Assembly: GCA_038318385.1 (NCBI GenBank)
Contig: JBBQCD010000032.1
Coordinates: forward strand, 1 to 48,728
Length of the DNA: 48,728 nt
Direction of reading: 5' to 3'
From: Schlegelella_A sp038318385
Lineage (GTDB): Bacteria > Pseudomonadota > Gammaproteobacteria > Burkholderiales > Burkholderiaceae_C
Part shown: positions 1-7,390 of the stretch, piece by piece
Layout of the letters: each line of letters starts with the position of its first letter
Numbering within the stretch: the first letter of the stretch is position 1
Position numbers and translations under genes: made by a program
Notes under the pieces: model-generated
Seen by the model: only the letters and a program-made list of their open reading frames with translations
What the model was told of the DNA's origin: nothing
Databases searched by the model: none

Positions 1-51
1 CAGGTCGAGGTCGGCGAGTGCGCCGCTGGCGGGCTGGAAGGAGGTCATCAT
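1..51 (-). CDS. 5' end of a divergent minus-strand gene, cut by window edge
   Basis: Seventeen codons starting with two ATGs at 51 and 48 run open to the window edge. Sixteen of the 17 third positions are G or C, mostly C, which fits coding DNA here better than the plus-strand frames do. The start faces the amidohydrolase gene at 442 across a 390-bp, locally AT-rich intergenic region, the usual arrangement of a regulator or partner gene. No Shine-Dalgarno motif is evident before either ATG, and 17 residues are too few to name a family. Confidence 0.45.
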   Translation of the reverse strand, partial: MMTSFQPASGALADLDL

Positions 52-69
52 GGAAGGCTCGAAACTTAG

Positions 70-86
70 TTCATCATTTTAATGAA
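70..86. promoter_or_regulatory. AT-rich inverted repeat, possible operator
   Basis: TTCAT and ATGAA arms are separated by 7 bp in a stretch far richer in A/T than its surroundings, just upstream of the minus-strand start at 51. Such dyads between divergent genes often bind a local repressor. No matching -35/-10 pair could be assigned. The rest of 52-441 holds a second AT-rich patch (240-266) and no convincing gene. Confidence 0.3.
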
Positions 87-239
87 GCGACGTGATCGGA
101 TACTCGGGTTTTCCCGCGCCGAAGGGGGCCGCCTCCTCCCACGGGTGACCCATGTTTCACGATGGAAAAAGGCGAGAGGGAGGACGCGCTCGACGCGCTG
201 CCGGAGGACCTGGGGGAATCCCGCATGCGGAAGCCCCGT

Positions 240-266
240 TTGATTAATAGAGTTAACTAGATTCAA
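240..266. promoter_or_regulatory. AT-rich patch with AGTTAACT palindrome
   Basis: This 27-bp segment begins TTGA, ends TCAA and contains the perfect 8-bp palindrome AGTTAACT at 251-258. It lies about 175 bp upstream of the amidohydrolase start and is one of only two AT-rich islands in the intergenic region, so it may hold the promoter or a regulator-binding site for that gene. The assignment rests on composition and symmetry only. Confidence 0.3.
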
Positions 267-441
267 GGCCTTCAAGCATGCCTGCACCCCGGCGGTACCT
301 GCAATCCACTCTTGTCGCCATTGCCGAAACTCTCCGGACAACCTGGCATCGCAGGTGCGGCCCGTTGTCATTCGGGTTTACAAGGTCGTCTGAAGCGCCC
401 ACACGCGAGTCCACCTGTGAGTCGCCCATGAAAGGCAACCG

Positions 442-1305
442 ATGAACACCGCCGACCTGATCGCCATCGACACCCACACCCACCTCGAGGTGTCGTGCCG
501 CAACCCGTTCGACAACTACGGCGAGGAGTACGACCGCGCCGCTGACAAGTACTTCCGCTCGAGCAAGCGGCCGACGATGGACGAGACCATCGCCTACTAC
601 CGCGAGAAGAAGATCGGCTTCGTCAACTTCACGGTCGACGCCGAAACCCAGATGGGGCGGCGGCGCATCCCGAACGAAGAGATCGCCGAGGCGGCGCAGG
701 CCAACAGCGACATCATGATCGCCTTCGGCTCGATCGACCCCCACAAGGGCAAGATGGGCGGTCGCGAGGCGAGGAAGCTGGTCGAGGAGTACGGCGTGCG
801 CGGCTTCAAGTTCCATCCGACGGTGCAGGGCTTCGAGCCGGCCGACCGGATGGCCTGGCCGATCTACGAGGTCATCGCCGAGCACAAGTTGCCGGCGATC
901 TTCCACAGCGGCCACTCCGGCATCGGCTCCGGCATGCGCTGCGGTGGCGGCCTGCGGCTGCAGAACTCCAACCCGATGCTGCTCGAGGACGTGGCCATCG
1001 CCTTCCCCGACATGCAGATCGTCGTCGCCCATCCGTCCTGGCCATGGCAGGACGAGGCCATCTCGCTGGCCATGCACAAGCCCAACATCTGGATCGACCT
1101 GTCGGGCTGGAGCCCGAAGTACTTTCCGCCGCAACTGGTGCAGTACGCCAACACGCTGCTGAAGGACCGCATCCTCTTCGGTTCCGACTTCCCGTTGATC
1201 ACGCCGGACCGCTGGCTGAAGGATTTCGCGGAGGCCGGCTTCAAGGACGAGGTCAAGCCGCTGATCCTGAAGGAAAACGCCAAGCGGCTGCTCGGCCTGA
1301 CGTAA
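442..1305 (+). CDS. Amidohydrolase family (TIM-barrel) protein
   Basis: A 287-residue cytosolic metal-dependent hydrolase or decarboxylase of the amidohydrolase-2 superfamily. The metal-binding HxH pair is H12/H14 in the first strand. H155 (FHSG), H197 (AHPSW) and the catalytic-type D249 (GSDF) follow in the expected order, so the active site looks intact. The family includes ACMS decarboxylase, gamma-resorcylate decarboxylase and 4-oxalomesaconate hydratase; nothing here fixes the substrate. The start follows an AAAGG motif at suitable spacing. It is divergent from the gene at 1-51 and stands alone on its strand, with a 180-bp gap before the next gene. An aromatic or lactone substrate is plausible but is inference. 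Confidence 0.85.
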   Translation: MNTADLIAIDTHTHLEVSCRNPFDNYGEEYDRAADKYFRSSKRPTMDETIAYYREKKIGFVNFTVDAETQMGRRRIPNEEIAEAAQANSDIMIAFGSIDPHKGKMGGREARKLVEEYGVRGFKFHPTVQGFEPADRMAWPIYEVIAEHKLPAIFHSGHSGIGSGMRCGGGLRLQNSNPMLLEDVAIAFPDMQIVVAHPSWPWQDEAISLAMHKPNIWIDLSGWSPKYFPPQLVQYANTLLKDRILFGSDFPLITPDRWLKDFAEAGFKDEVKPLILKENAKRLLGLT

Positions 1306-1485
1306 GTCCGGCACTCGCTGTCCGCAGCGGTCCGCGCATCGCGGTCCGGGCGGCCTCACCCGTTCCAGTGGCGCCCGGCGTGACTTTTGCCGTGACTGCC
1401 GGCGCGTCGGGGCGGCGCTTCACGCGCATACTTTGCGATCGAGCGAGAGCCCAGGGGGGGCGTCATCGCCACGACCCCAGAGTCC

Positions 1486-4020
1486 ATGAACGCGACCGAT
1501 TCTTCCGTCAGCGTCACCTTGCTGGCCGCCCAGCAGCTGATTCGCGCGACCACCGCGACGGCGCTCGCCGTGGTCGCCCACAACCTTCTCGATCTGATGC
1601 GTTCGGCGAGCACCTTCCGCTCGCGCGGCGAGTTCTCGGCCGCGCAGAACGAGCTGTTGCGCTCGGAGAAGCTGTTCCTGTCCCATTTCACCGCAGCGCT
1701 CGAGGAGCGCATCCGCACCGACATCGACCCCAAGGAAGAGACCAAGTCCCCACGGGGCCACACCGACTGGCAGTCGGTCAGCCTGGTCGACGAGGACCAG
1801 ATCGACGAGCGCATTGCCTTCGACCGCATCGGACAGCTGATCGCCCACGACTGCGAGGCCGAGTTGCGCGAGCTCAGCACTTACGTCAGCGCGCTGCTCG
1901 GCCACGGCCGGGCGGACCCCGAGCGCAACCCGTTGCGCGGGGAGATCCTCGGCTCGGCGGTTCATATCGCCATCGAGAAGACCACCAGCGAAGCGGTGAC
2001 GCAGACGCTGCTGGCGCGCGAGATCGGCCGCGCGATGGCGCAGGAGATGCCGGCGTGTTACCGCGCCGTCATCGCCGACATGAAGCAGCGCGGCATCCGC
2101 CCCGCCGACCTCCTGGCGCGGAGCGTCGAGAACTTCCCCGGCCGCTCGCCGGGCGGGGCCTTCGACGAAGCCCGCAAGGCGTGGGAGGAATCGTTTCACG
2201 GGCGCATGAACAGTGCGCCGGCGGAGCCGACGCGCAGTTGGGAGGCCTCGCTCGTCGGCCGCTTCGCCGACCCTGATTCGCTCTCCGGGCTCCTCCACGC
2301 CGACAGTTCCGCCGCGCTGCTCGACCGGCTGGTTCGCGGGGCGATGCCGGCCCCAGTGCCTGCCGCACCGGGCGCGCCCGCTGCTGACGAACGGGTCATG
2401 CAGCTGCTGCGCCGGCTTAACGAGGAGTCGTCGAGGGGGCGCCTTGCGGGCCGCGCGCTGCCGCGAGAAGCCGATCCGTCTTCGGGTCACGGCGCGCTCG
2501 ACGCGGCGCCGACGCGGCCGCAACCCTTCACGACGGAGGGGCAGAACTACTACGCCCAGCCGCCCGCCGCGGCGCTGGCCGACCTCATGGCGGTCAACCT
2601 GATCCGGGCTCACCGCGAAGAGCTGCAACAGGTGTCGCGCAGCAATCTCGACCTGCTCATCATCGACGTCGTCGCGAGCCTGTTCGACCAGATCCTCTCG
2701 GACGCGCGGGTGCCGCCGCAGATGGCTCACCAGCTCGCGAGGCTGCAGTTGCCGGTGCTGCGCGTCGCGCTCAACGACTCGAGCTTCTTCTCGTCGCGAC
2801 GCCACCCGGTGCGCCGCTTCATCAACCGCGCCGCATCGCTGGTCTGTGCTTTCGAAGACCTGGCGTCGGGGCCTGGCAAGGAACTTCTGGAGCGCGTCTC
2901 CGACCTGGTCACGTCGATCGTCGAGGGCGCGTTCGACCAGCTCGACCTCTACGAAACCAAGCTGCTCGAACTCGAGCGCTTCACGGCCGAACAGACCCAC
3001 GCCCAGGTCCGGGAGAGCCCTGCGGCGGCCACGCTGCGGACCAAGGAGATCGAGTGGCACGTCCAGCAGCGCTTCAGCGTCGCGCTGCACGATGCGCTGC
3101 AGGGACTCGGGCTGCCGGCCTTCTTGCACGAGTTCCTCTCGGGCGTGTGGGGCGAAGCCATCGTCGTGGCGTCGCGTCGCGACGGCGCGCAAGGCGAAGC
3201 CGCGATGAAGATGCGGCGCACGGGCGTCGACGTGGTCGGCAGCATCCAGCCGCAGCGCTCGCTCGAGCAGCGCAAGCATTTCCTCGCGACGCTGCCGGCG
3301 CTGATGGCCGCCCTGACGGCGGGAATGGACCTGGTTCAGTGGCCCAAGGCGCTGCGCGACGACTTCTTCGGGCAGCTGATGACGCAGCACGCCGGCTCGC
3401 TCAAGGGAACGCCGCTGAGCGATCTCGACCACAACCTCATGCTGCGCCGGATCGACGCGGCATTCGCCCTGCCGATCCCCAACGCCGACGACACCGAGGA
3501 GGCGCTACCCGCCGCAAGCGCTGGCGGCCCGGCGCTCGAGCAGCGCTTCTCGAACGAGGAAGGCGAGGCGCTGGGACTGATCTCCGACAGTGCAGTCGAC
3601 TGGTCCGGCACGGTCGAGCCGCAGCCGGGCGTGGACCCGCCCGCTGCCAACGATCCCGAAGCCACGGTATCGCCTTCGACCGAGCAGCCTTCGGCCGACC
3701 AGACCGCGCGCCTTCCGGGCCTGCCGCCCGAGCTCGAGAACGGCCCGGCGCTGCGCGACAACCTTCAGCTGGGCTTCTCGTACCGCCTCAACCTCGCCGG
3801 AGAATGGCAGAGCGTCCGCCTCACCTACATGAGCCCGGGACGAACGCTTTTCCTGTTCAGTCACGGCGCGAAGGACCGCGAAACGATCTCGATGACCGCG
3901 CGAACGCTCGGCCGCCTGTGTGCTGCCGGGCGCATGCGGGCCCTCGAGACGGCCTTCCTGATCGATCGCGCGACCACGCGCGCGCGCCAGCAGCTGACGT
4001 TGCTGAAAAAGGCAGCCTGA
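1486..4020 (+). CDS. DUF1631 family protein
   Basis: An 844-residue soluble protein recognised by its overall pattern as the DUF1631 family of beta- and gammaproteobacteria. It has a helical amino-terminal region (about 1-200), a variable Pro/Ala-rich linker (about 230-370), a long helical middle (about 370-670) and a compact beta-rich carboxy-terminal module (about 755-844) carrying a WQSVRLTYMSPGRTLFLF-like strand pattern. The last module resembles PilZ-type small barrels, but no RxxxR...DxSxxG signature could be confirmed. No signal peptide or membrane segment is visible. Function is unknown; a link to cyclic-di-GMP or surface traits would be speculation. It is a single gene, convergent with the BON lipoprotein gene at 4125. 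Confidence 0.8.
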   Translation: MNATDSSVSVTLLAAQQLIRATTATALAVVAHNLLDLMRSASTFRSRGEFSAAQNELLRSEKLFLSHFTAALEERIRTDIDPKEETKSPRGHTDWQSVSLVDEDQIDERIAFDRIGQLIAHDCEAELRELSTYVSALLGHGRADPERNPLRGEILGSAVHIAIEKTTSEAVTQTLLAREIGRAMAQEMPACYRAVIADMKQRGIRPADLLARSVENFPGRSPGGAFDEARKAWEESFHGRMNSAPAEPTRSWEASLVGRFADPDSLSGLLHADSSAALLDRLVRGAMPAPVPAAPGAPAADERVMQLLRRLNEESSRGRLAGRALPREADPSSGHGALDAAPTRPQPFTTEGQNYYAQPPAAALADLMAVNLIRAHREELQQVSRSNLDLLIIDVVASLFDQILSDARVPPQMAHQLARLQLPVLRVALNDSSFFSSRRHPVRRFINRAASLVCAFEDLASGPGKELLERVSDLVTSIVEGAFDQLDLYETKLLELERFTAEQTHAQVRESPAAATLRTKEIEWHVQQRFSVALHDALQGLGLPAFLHEFLSGVWGEAIVVASRRDGAQGEAAMKMRRTGVDVVGSIQPQRSLEQRKHFLATLPALMAALTAGMDLVQWPKALRDDFFGQLMTQHAGSLKGTPLSDLDHNLMLRRIDAAFALPIPNADDTEEALPAASAGGPALEQRFSNEEGEALGLISDSAVDWSGTVEPQPGVDPPAANDPEATVSPSTEQPSADQTARLPGLPPELENGPALRDNLQLGFSYRLNLAGEWQSVRLTYMSPGRTLFLFSHGAKDRETISMTARTLGRLCAAGRMRALETAFLIDRATTRARQQLTLLKKAA

Positions 4021-4072
4021 CGCTGCCGTCCCGGGATCCGCCGCAGGCCGGACAAGGTCGCGACGAGATCGA

Positions 4073-4113
4073 CCCCCCTGCGGCGCATCGCCGCAGACAT
4101 GTCGGGGGGGGGG
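4073..4113. terminator. GC-rich hairpin with G10 tract between convergent genes
   Basis: CTGCGGCG and CGCCGCAG (4078-4085 and 4089-4096) form a perfect 8-bp stem with a CAT loop. A C6 run just before (4073-4078) can also pair with a run of ten G (4104-4113). There is no T-tract, so this is not a textbook intrinsic terminator, but its place between two converging genes suggests a bidirectional transcription end. Confidence 0.4.
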
Positions 4114-4124
4114 TCCGAGGATGC

Positions 4125-4535
4125 CTACTTCGCTTCGAGCTTGTTGTCGACCGACTTGACGCCGTCGATGCCCTTGGCCACCACCGCCGCGCGATCGAGG
4201 TTGGTCTTGTTGTCGGCGTTGCCCGTGAGGGTCACGACGCCGTCCTTGGTGTCGACGTCGACCTTGAGGCCCTTCACGTCCGGATCTGCGAGCAGCGCCG
4301 TCTTCACCTTGGCGGTGATCGCGGCGTCGCCGATCGCGTCGCCGGCGTTGCTCATCGCCTGACTGGCGCTGCCCATCGCCTGGTTGGCAGATGGGGTCGG
4401 CGTGACGGTGGTGGTGGTCGTCGTGCCGGCGGGAGTCGACACGGTTTCCCGCTTCTTCTCGCATCCGGATGCGAGCAAGACGGCAGCGAGCGCGACGGCG
4501 CCGAGGGCGAATGTTCGGGTCTGCAGGGTCTGCAT
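4125..4535 (-). CDS. BON-domain lipoprotein
   Basis: A 136-residue envelope protein. The amino terminus is a hydrophobic signal ending in a lipobox-like ASGC (cysteine near residue 26), predicting lipid attachment. A Thr/Pro-rich linker is followed by one BON domain (about 65-135) with the usual order: DAAITAKVKTALL, then VKGLKVDVDTKDGVVTLTG, then the ending VVAKGIDGVKSVDNKL. BON domains are thought to bind phospholipids; OsmY-type members are induced by osmotic or envelope stress. A strong AAGGAG ribosome-binding site precedes the ATG by 7 nt. The gene is divergent from the alpha/beta hydrolase gene. Stress regulation is expected from the family and not shown by a recognisable promoter. Confidence 0.88.
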   Translation of the reverse strand: MQTLQTRTFALGAVALAAVLLASGCEKKRETVSTPAGTTTTTTVTPTPSANQAMGSASQAMSNAGDAIGDAAITAKVKTALLADPDVKGLKVDVDTKDGVVTLTGNADNKTNLDRAAVVAKGIDGVKSVDNKLEAK

Positions 4536-4706
4536 TGATGTTCTCCTTCTCTCGTTCGAGGTTTGTTTGCAAAGTCATCAGCCAGGGGGCCTGGCGCGTT
4601 CGGGTAGCAATCGGAAGGCCCGGTCATCGCGGGTGCGCTTTCAAGCCTATGTCAGCGTATGCTCACTACATCGATCAGGCCTGTCGCGCTGCGATATAGT
4701 CCATCC

Positions 4707-5504
4707 ATGGATCGTGTTCGTCTCGACTGGAACGGCCGCCCGATCGAGCTCGAGACGCGCTGGATCGGCACTCCGACAGCCGCCCATCCGGTCGTCGTCT
4801 TCCTCCACGAGGGCCTCGGCTCGGTCTCGATGTGGCGCGACTTTCCGAGCGCGTTCTGTCACGCACACGGCCTGCGCGGACTGGTCTACTCGCGCTACGG
4901 CTACGGCCGCTCGACGCCCAGACCCCGCGCCGAGAACTGGCCGATCGGCTTCATGCACGCCCAGGCGCTGGAGGTGCTGCCGGCGTTGCTGGCGGCGCTC
5001 GGCATCAACCGACCCTGGCTCTTCGGCCACAGCGACGGCGCCTCGATCGCGCTGCTCCATGCGAGCCGTATTCCGACGGCCGGACTTGTCGTCGTCGCCC
5101 CGCATCTCTTCGTCGAGGATGTCTCGATCGCCAGCATCGAGCAGGCGCGCGAGCGCTATGCCTCGGGCGACCTGCGCGCGGGCCTGGCGCGCCACCACGA
5201 CGACCCGGATTCGGCCTTCAGGGGCTGGAACGACGTCTGGCTCAACCCGGCGTTCCGGTCCTGGAACATCGAGGAGGAGCTGGCGACGATCACGTGCCCG
5301 GTGCTCGCGGTCCAGGGGGAGGACGACGAGTACGGAACCCTCGAACAGGTGCGCCGCATCGTTCTCCGACTGCCGAAAACCCGCTTGCTTGTGGTCCCGA
5401 AATGCGGACACTCACCCCATCGAGAAGTGCCCGAGCTGCTGACGCGCGAAGCGGGACGCTTCATCCTCGAACACGACCATCCTCAGGAGTCACCATGTCC
5501 ATGA
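4707..5504 (+). CDS. Alpha/beta-fold hydrolase
   Basis: A 265-residue cytosolic serine hydrolase. The oxyanion segment FLHEGLGS (about 32-39) is followed by the nucleophile elbow GHSDG with S109, an acidic residue D206 (GEDDEYG) and the catalytic H235 (CGHSPH), in canonical order and spacing. The ATG at 4707 was preferred over one 16 codons upstream because homologous folds begin at about this point. Neither has a good ribosome-binding site, and TATAGT at 4695-4700 could even give a leaderless message. Its end overlaps the binding-protein gene by 10 bp, so the two are probably co-transcribed. The substrate is unknown; an ester or ring-cleavage product is typical of the family. Confidence 0.88.
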   Translation: MDRVRLDWNGRPIELETRWIGTPTAAHPVVVFLHEGLGSVSMWRDFPSAFCHAHGLRGLVYSRYGYGRSTPRPRAENWPIGFMHAQALEVLPALLAALGINRPWLFGHSDGASIALLHASRIPTAGLVVVAPHLFVEDVSIASIEQARERYASGDLRAGLARHHDDPDSAFRGWNDVWLNPAFRSWNIEEELATITCPVLAVQGEDDEYGTLEQVRRIVLRLPKTRLLVVPKCGHSPHREVPELLTREAGRFILEHDHPQESPCP

Positions 5505-6658
5505 AAATCGCACTCGTCGCCGGCGCCGTCCTCGGCCTTGCGGCCACAGCCGCGCAGGCCCAGGGCAACGGCCCGGTCAAGGTCGGCCTGATGCTGCCGT
5601 ACAGCGGCACCTACGCCTCGCTCGGCAACATGATCGAGAACGGCTTCAAGCTCTACGTCGACGAGCACGGCGGCAAGCTCGGCGGCCGCGAGATCCAGTA
5701 CTTCAAGGTCGACGACGAGTCCGAACCGTCGAAGGCGACCGACAACGTCAACAAGCTGATCAAGCGCGACCAGGTCGACGTCCTCGTCGGCACCGTGCAC
5801 TCCGGCGTCGCCCTGGCGATGGCCAAGGCGGCGAAGGACTCGAACACGCTGCTGATCATCCCGAACGCCGGCGCCGTCGGCATCACCGGGCCGATGTGCG
5901 CGCCGAACATCGTCCGCAGCTCGTTCTCGAACTGGCAACCGGGCTACGCGATGGGCGTCGTCGCCGGCAAGAAAGGCGTCAAGCGCGCGATGACGCTGAC
6001 CTGGAACTACGCCGCCGGCGCCGAGTCGGTGAAAGGTTTCGCCGAAGGTCTGGAAAAGAGCGGCGGCAAGGTGATCAAGGAGCTGACGGTGCCGTTTCCG
6101 AACGTCGAGTTCCAGGCCTTGCTGACCGAGATCGCGGCTCAGAAGCCCGACGCCGTGTACTCGTTCTTCGCCGGTGGCGGCGCGGTCAAGTTCGTCAAGG
6201 ACTACGCCGCGGCCGGCCTCAACAAGACGATCCCGCTCTACGGCCCCGGCTTCCTGACCGACGGCACGCTCGAAGCGCAGGGCGCCGCGGCCCAGGGCAT
6301 GCTGACGACGCTGCACTACGCCGACGACCTCGACACGCCGCGCAACAACAGCTTCCGCAAGGCCTTCGCACTGGCCTACAAGACCAACGCCGACGTCTAC
6401 GCGGTGCAGGGCTACGACGCCGCGCAGATCCTCGCCGCCGGTCTCAACGCGGTCAAGGGCGACCTGTCGAAGCGCGACGCCCTGACGTCGGCGATGCGCA
6501 AGACCGTGGTCGACAGCCCGCGCGGCAAGTTCACGATCTCCAAGGCTGGCAACCCGGTGCAGGACATCTACCTGCGCGAAGTCAAGGGCAACAACAACGA
6601 GTTCCGCGGTATCGCGGTCAAGGCCCTCGCCGACCCGGCGACCGGCTGCCCGATGTGA
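5495..6658 (+). CDS. ABC transporter substrate-binding protein, LivK-like
   Basis: A 387-residue periplasmic binding protein of the Peripla_BP_6 (branched-chain amino acid/amide) family. A signal peptide ends near AQAQG (about residues 1-23). The mature part opens with VKVGLMLPYSGTYASLGN, the ligand-binding amino-terminal lobe motif of this family. AGG-AG at 5485-5489 supports the start at 5495. The gene overlaps the hydrolase gene and lies 10 bp before the small monooxygenase-fold gene. No cognate permease or ATPase is in the window, so it is an orphan receptor that must share a membrane complex encoded elsewhere. In betaproteobacteria many such proteins bind aromatic acids or amides, which would suit the neighbouring enzymes. 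Confidence 0.92.
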   Translation: MSMKIALVAGAVLGLAATAAQAQGNGPVKVGLMLPYSGTYASLGNMIENGFKLYVDEHGGKLGGREIQYFKVDDESEPSKATDNVNKLIKRDQVDVLVGTVHSGVALAMAKAAKDSNTLLIIPNAGAVGITGPMCAPNIVRSSFSNWQPGYAMGVVAGKKGVKRAMTLTWNYAAGAESVKGFAEGLEKSGGKVIKELTVPFPNVEFQALLTEIAAQKPDAVYSFFAGGGAVKFVKDYAAAGLNKTIPLYGPGFLTDGTLEAQGAAAQGMLTTLHYADDLDTPRNNSFRKAFALAYKTNADVYAVQGYDAAQILAAGLNAVKGDLSKRDALTSAMRKTVVDSPRGKFTISKAGNPVQDIYLREVKGNNNEFRGIAVKALADPATGCPM

Positions 6659-6668
6659 GGGCACAGGC

Positions 6669-6971
6669 ATGATTCTCGAAATCGCCGATATCCGCATCCA
6701 GCCCGGCCGGCAGGCCGACTTCGACGCCGCGCTGCAGCGTGGCGTCGCCACCGTCATCTCGCAGGCGAAGGGCTTCAAGAGGTACCAGGTCCGGCGCGGC
6801 ATCGAATCGCCGGAGCGCTACATCCTGATGATCGAATGGGAAACGCTCGAGAACCACACCGTCGACTTCCGCGAGGGTCCGCTCTTCCCGCAGTGGCGTG
6901 CGATCGTCGGTCCGTTCTTCGCGGGCCCGCCCCAGGTCGAGCACTACGACCTGGTGGCGCAGTCGGCCTGA
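6669..6971 (+). CDS. Antibiotic biosynthesis monooxygenase-fold protein
   Basis: A 100-residue dimeric ferredoxin-like (ABM) domain protein. It shows the pattern of an amino-terminal strand (MILEIADIRIQPG), a helix with FDAALQRG, a strand with the YQVRRGIESPERYILMIEW pattern and the FREGPLFPQW segment. ABM domains act as cofactor-free monooxygenases, isomerases or heme/quinol-binding proteins; this one has no diagnostic residue that narrows the role. It is the third gene of a run with the alpha/beta hydrolase and binding protein (10-bp gap), hinting at a shared catabolic task. Confidence 0.82.
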   Translation: MILEIADIRIQPGRQADFDAALQRGVATVISQAKGFKRYQVRRGIESPERYILMIEWETLENHTVDFREGPLFPQWRAIVGPFFAGPPQVEHYDLVAQSA

Positions 6972-7125
6972 GGCTCGCGATGGCGAGGGGCATGAATGCG
7001 GGCGCGCCGTGGGGTCGCTTCGGTGCGCCCGCGCGCGCGCGTCCGATTGCTGGGACAATAGATGCCCCCGCTCCGTAGCCCGCGACCCGGGATGCGGTCC
7101 GATAGCAGACCTTTCAGGTAACGCC

Positions 7126-7380
7126 ATGGCCACCCGACGCTCCGCTCCCCCTGCAACCGACACCGGCGCCCAGAAACTGCGCCAGACGCAAGCCGAGTAC
7201 GTGGCTGCGCGCCCGTCCGGCGAACCCGGCGTCAAGCCGATGATGTCGAGCTCGAAGATGTACGTGTGCCGGCGCTGTCAGGCCAACTTCAAGACCGGCG
7301 ACGGCAAGCCGGATCCGCGCCTGCCCGGCCTGGGCAAGTGCAACAAGTGCGTCGCCGCGGCCTCGGCCCTGGCCGCCTGA
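7126..7380 (+). CDS. Small zinc-ribbon-like hypothetical protein
   Basis: An 84-residue basic protein with a Thr/Ala-rich amino terminus and two CxxC pairs (CRRC about residue 48 and CNKC about residue 72) that could bind one zinc ion. No known family was recognised. The start at 7126 follows AGGTAACGCC. A short in-frame-terminated ORF at 7062-7121 precedes it. It may be a nucleic-acid-binding or chaperone-associated ribbon protein; the function is not assigned. It is convergent with the DUF445 gene, 10 bp apart. Confidence 0.65.
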   Translation: MATRRSAPPATDTGAQKLRQTQAEYVAARPSGEPGVKPMMSSSKMYVCRRCQANFKTGDGKPDPRLPGLGKCNKCVAAASALAA

Positions 7381-7390
7381 CCCGGCCTGA

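Noticed and set aside
40..81. Perfect AAGGAGGT followed by a 10-codon plus-strand ORF at 51-81
   Set aside because: The SD-like string is the complement of minus-strand codons for Thr-Ser-Phe in the cut-off gene; the ORF has no family or partner and the minus frame has stronger coding bias. A leader peptide cannot be fully excluded.
253..1359. A 368-codon minus-strand frame over the amidohydrolase
   Set aside because: Shadow of the plus-strand gene, which has an intact metal site and a ribosome-binding site; the antisense residues show no fold pattern.
7062..7121. 19-codon ORF upstream of the zinc-ribbon-like gene
   Set aside because: Short, Arg/Pro-rich, no ribosome-binding site and no conserved feature; treated as chance.
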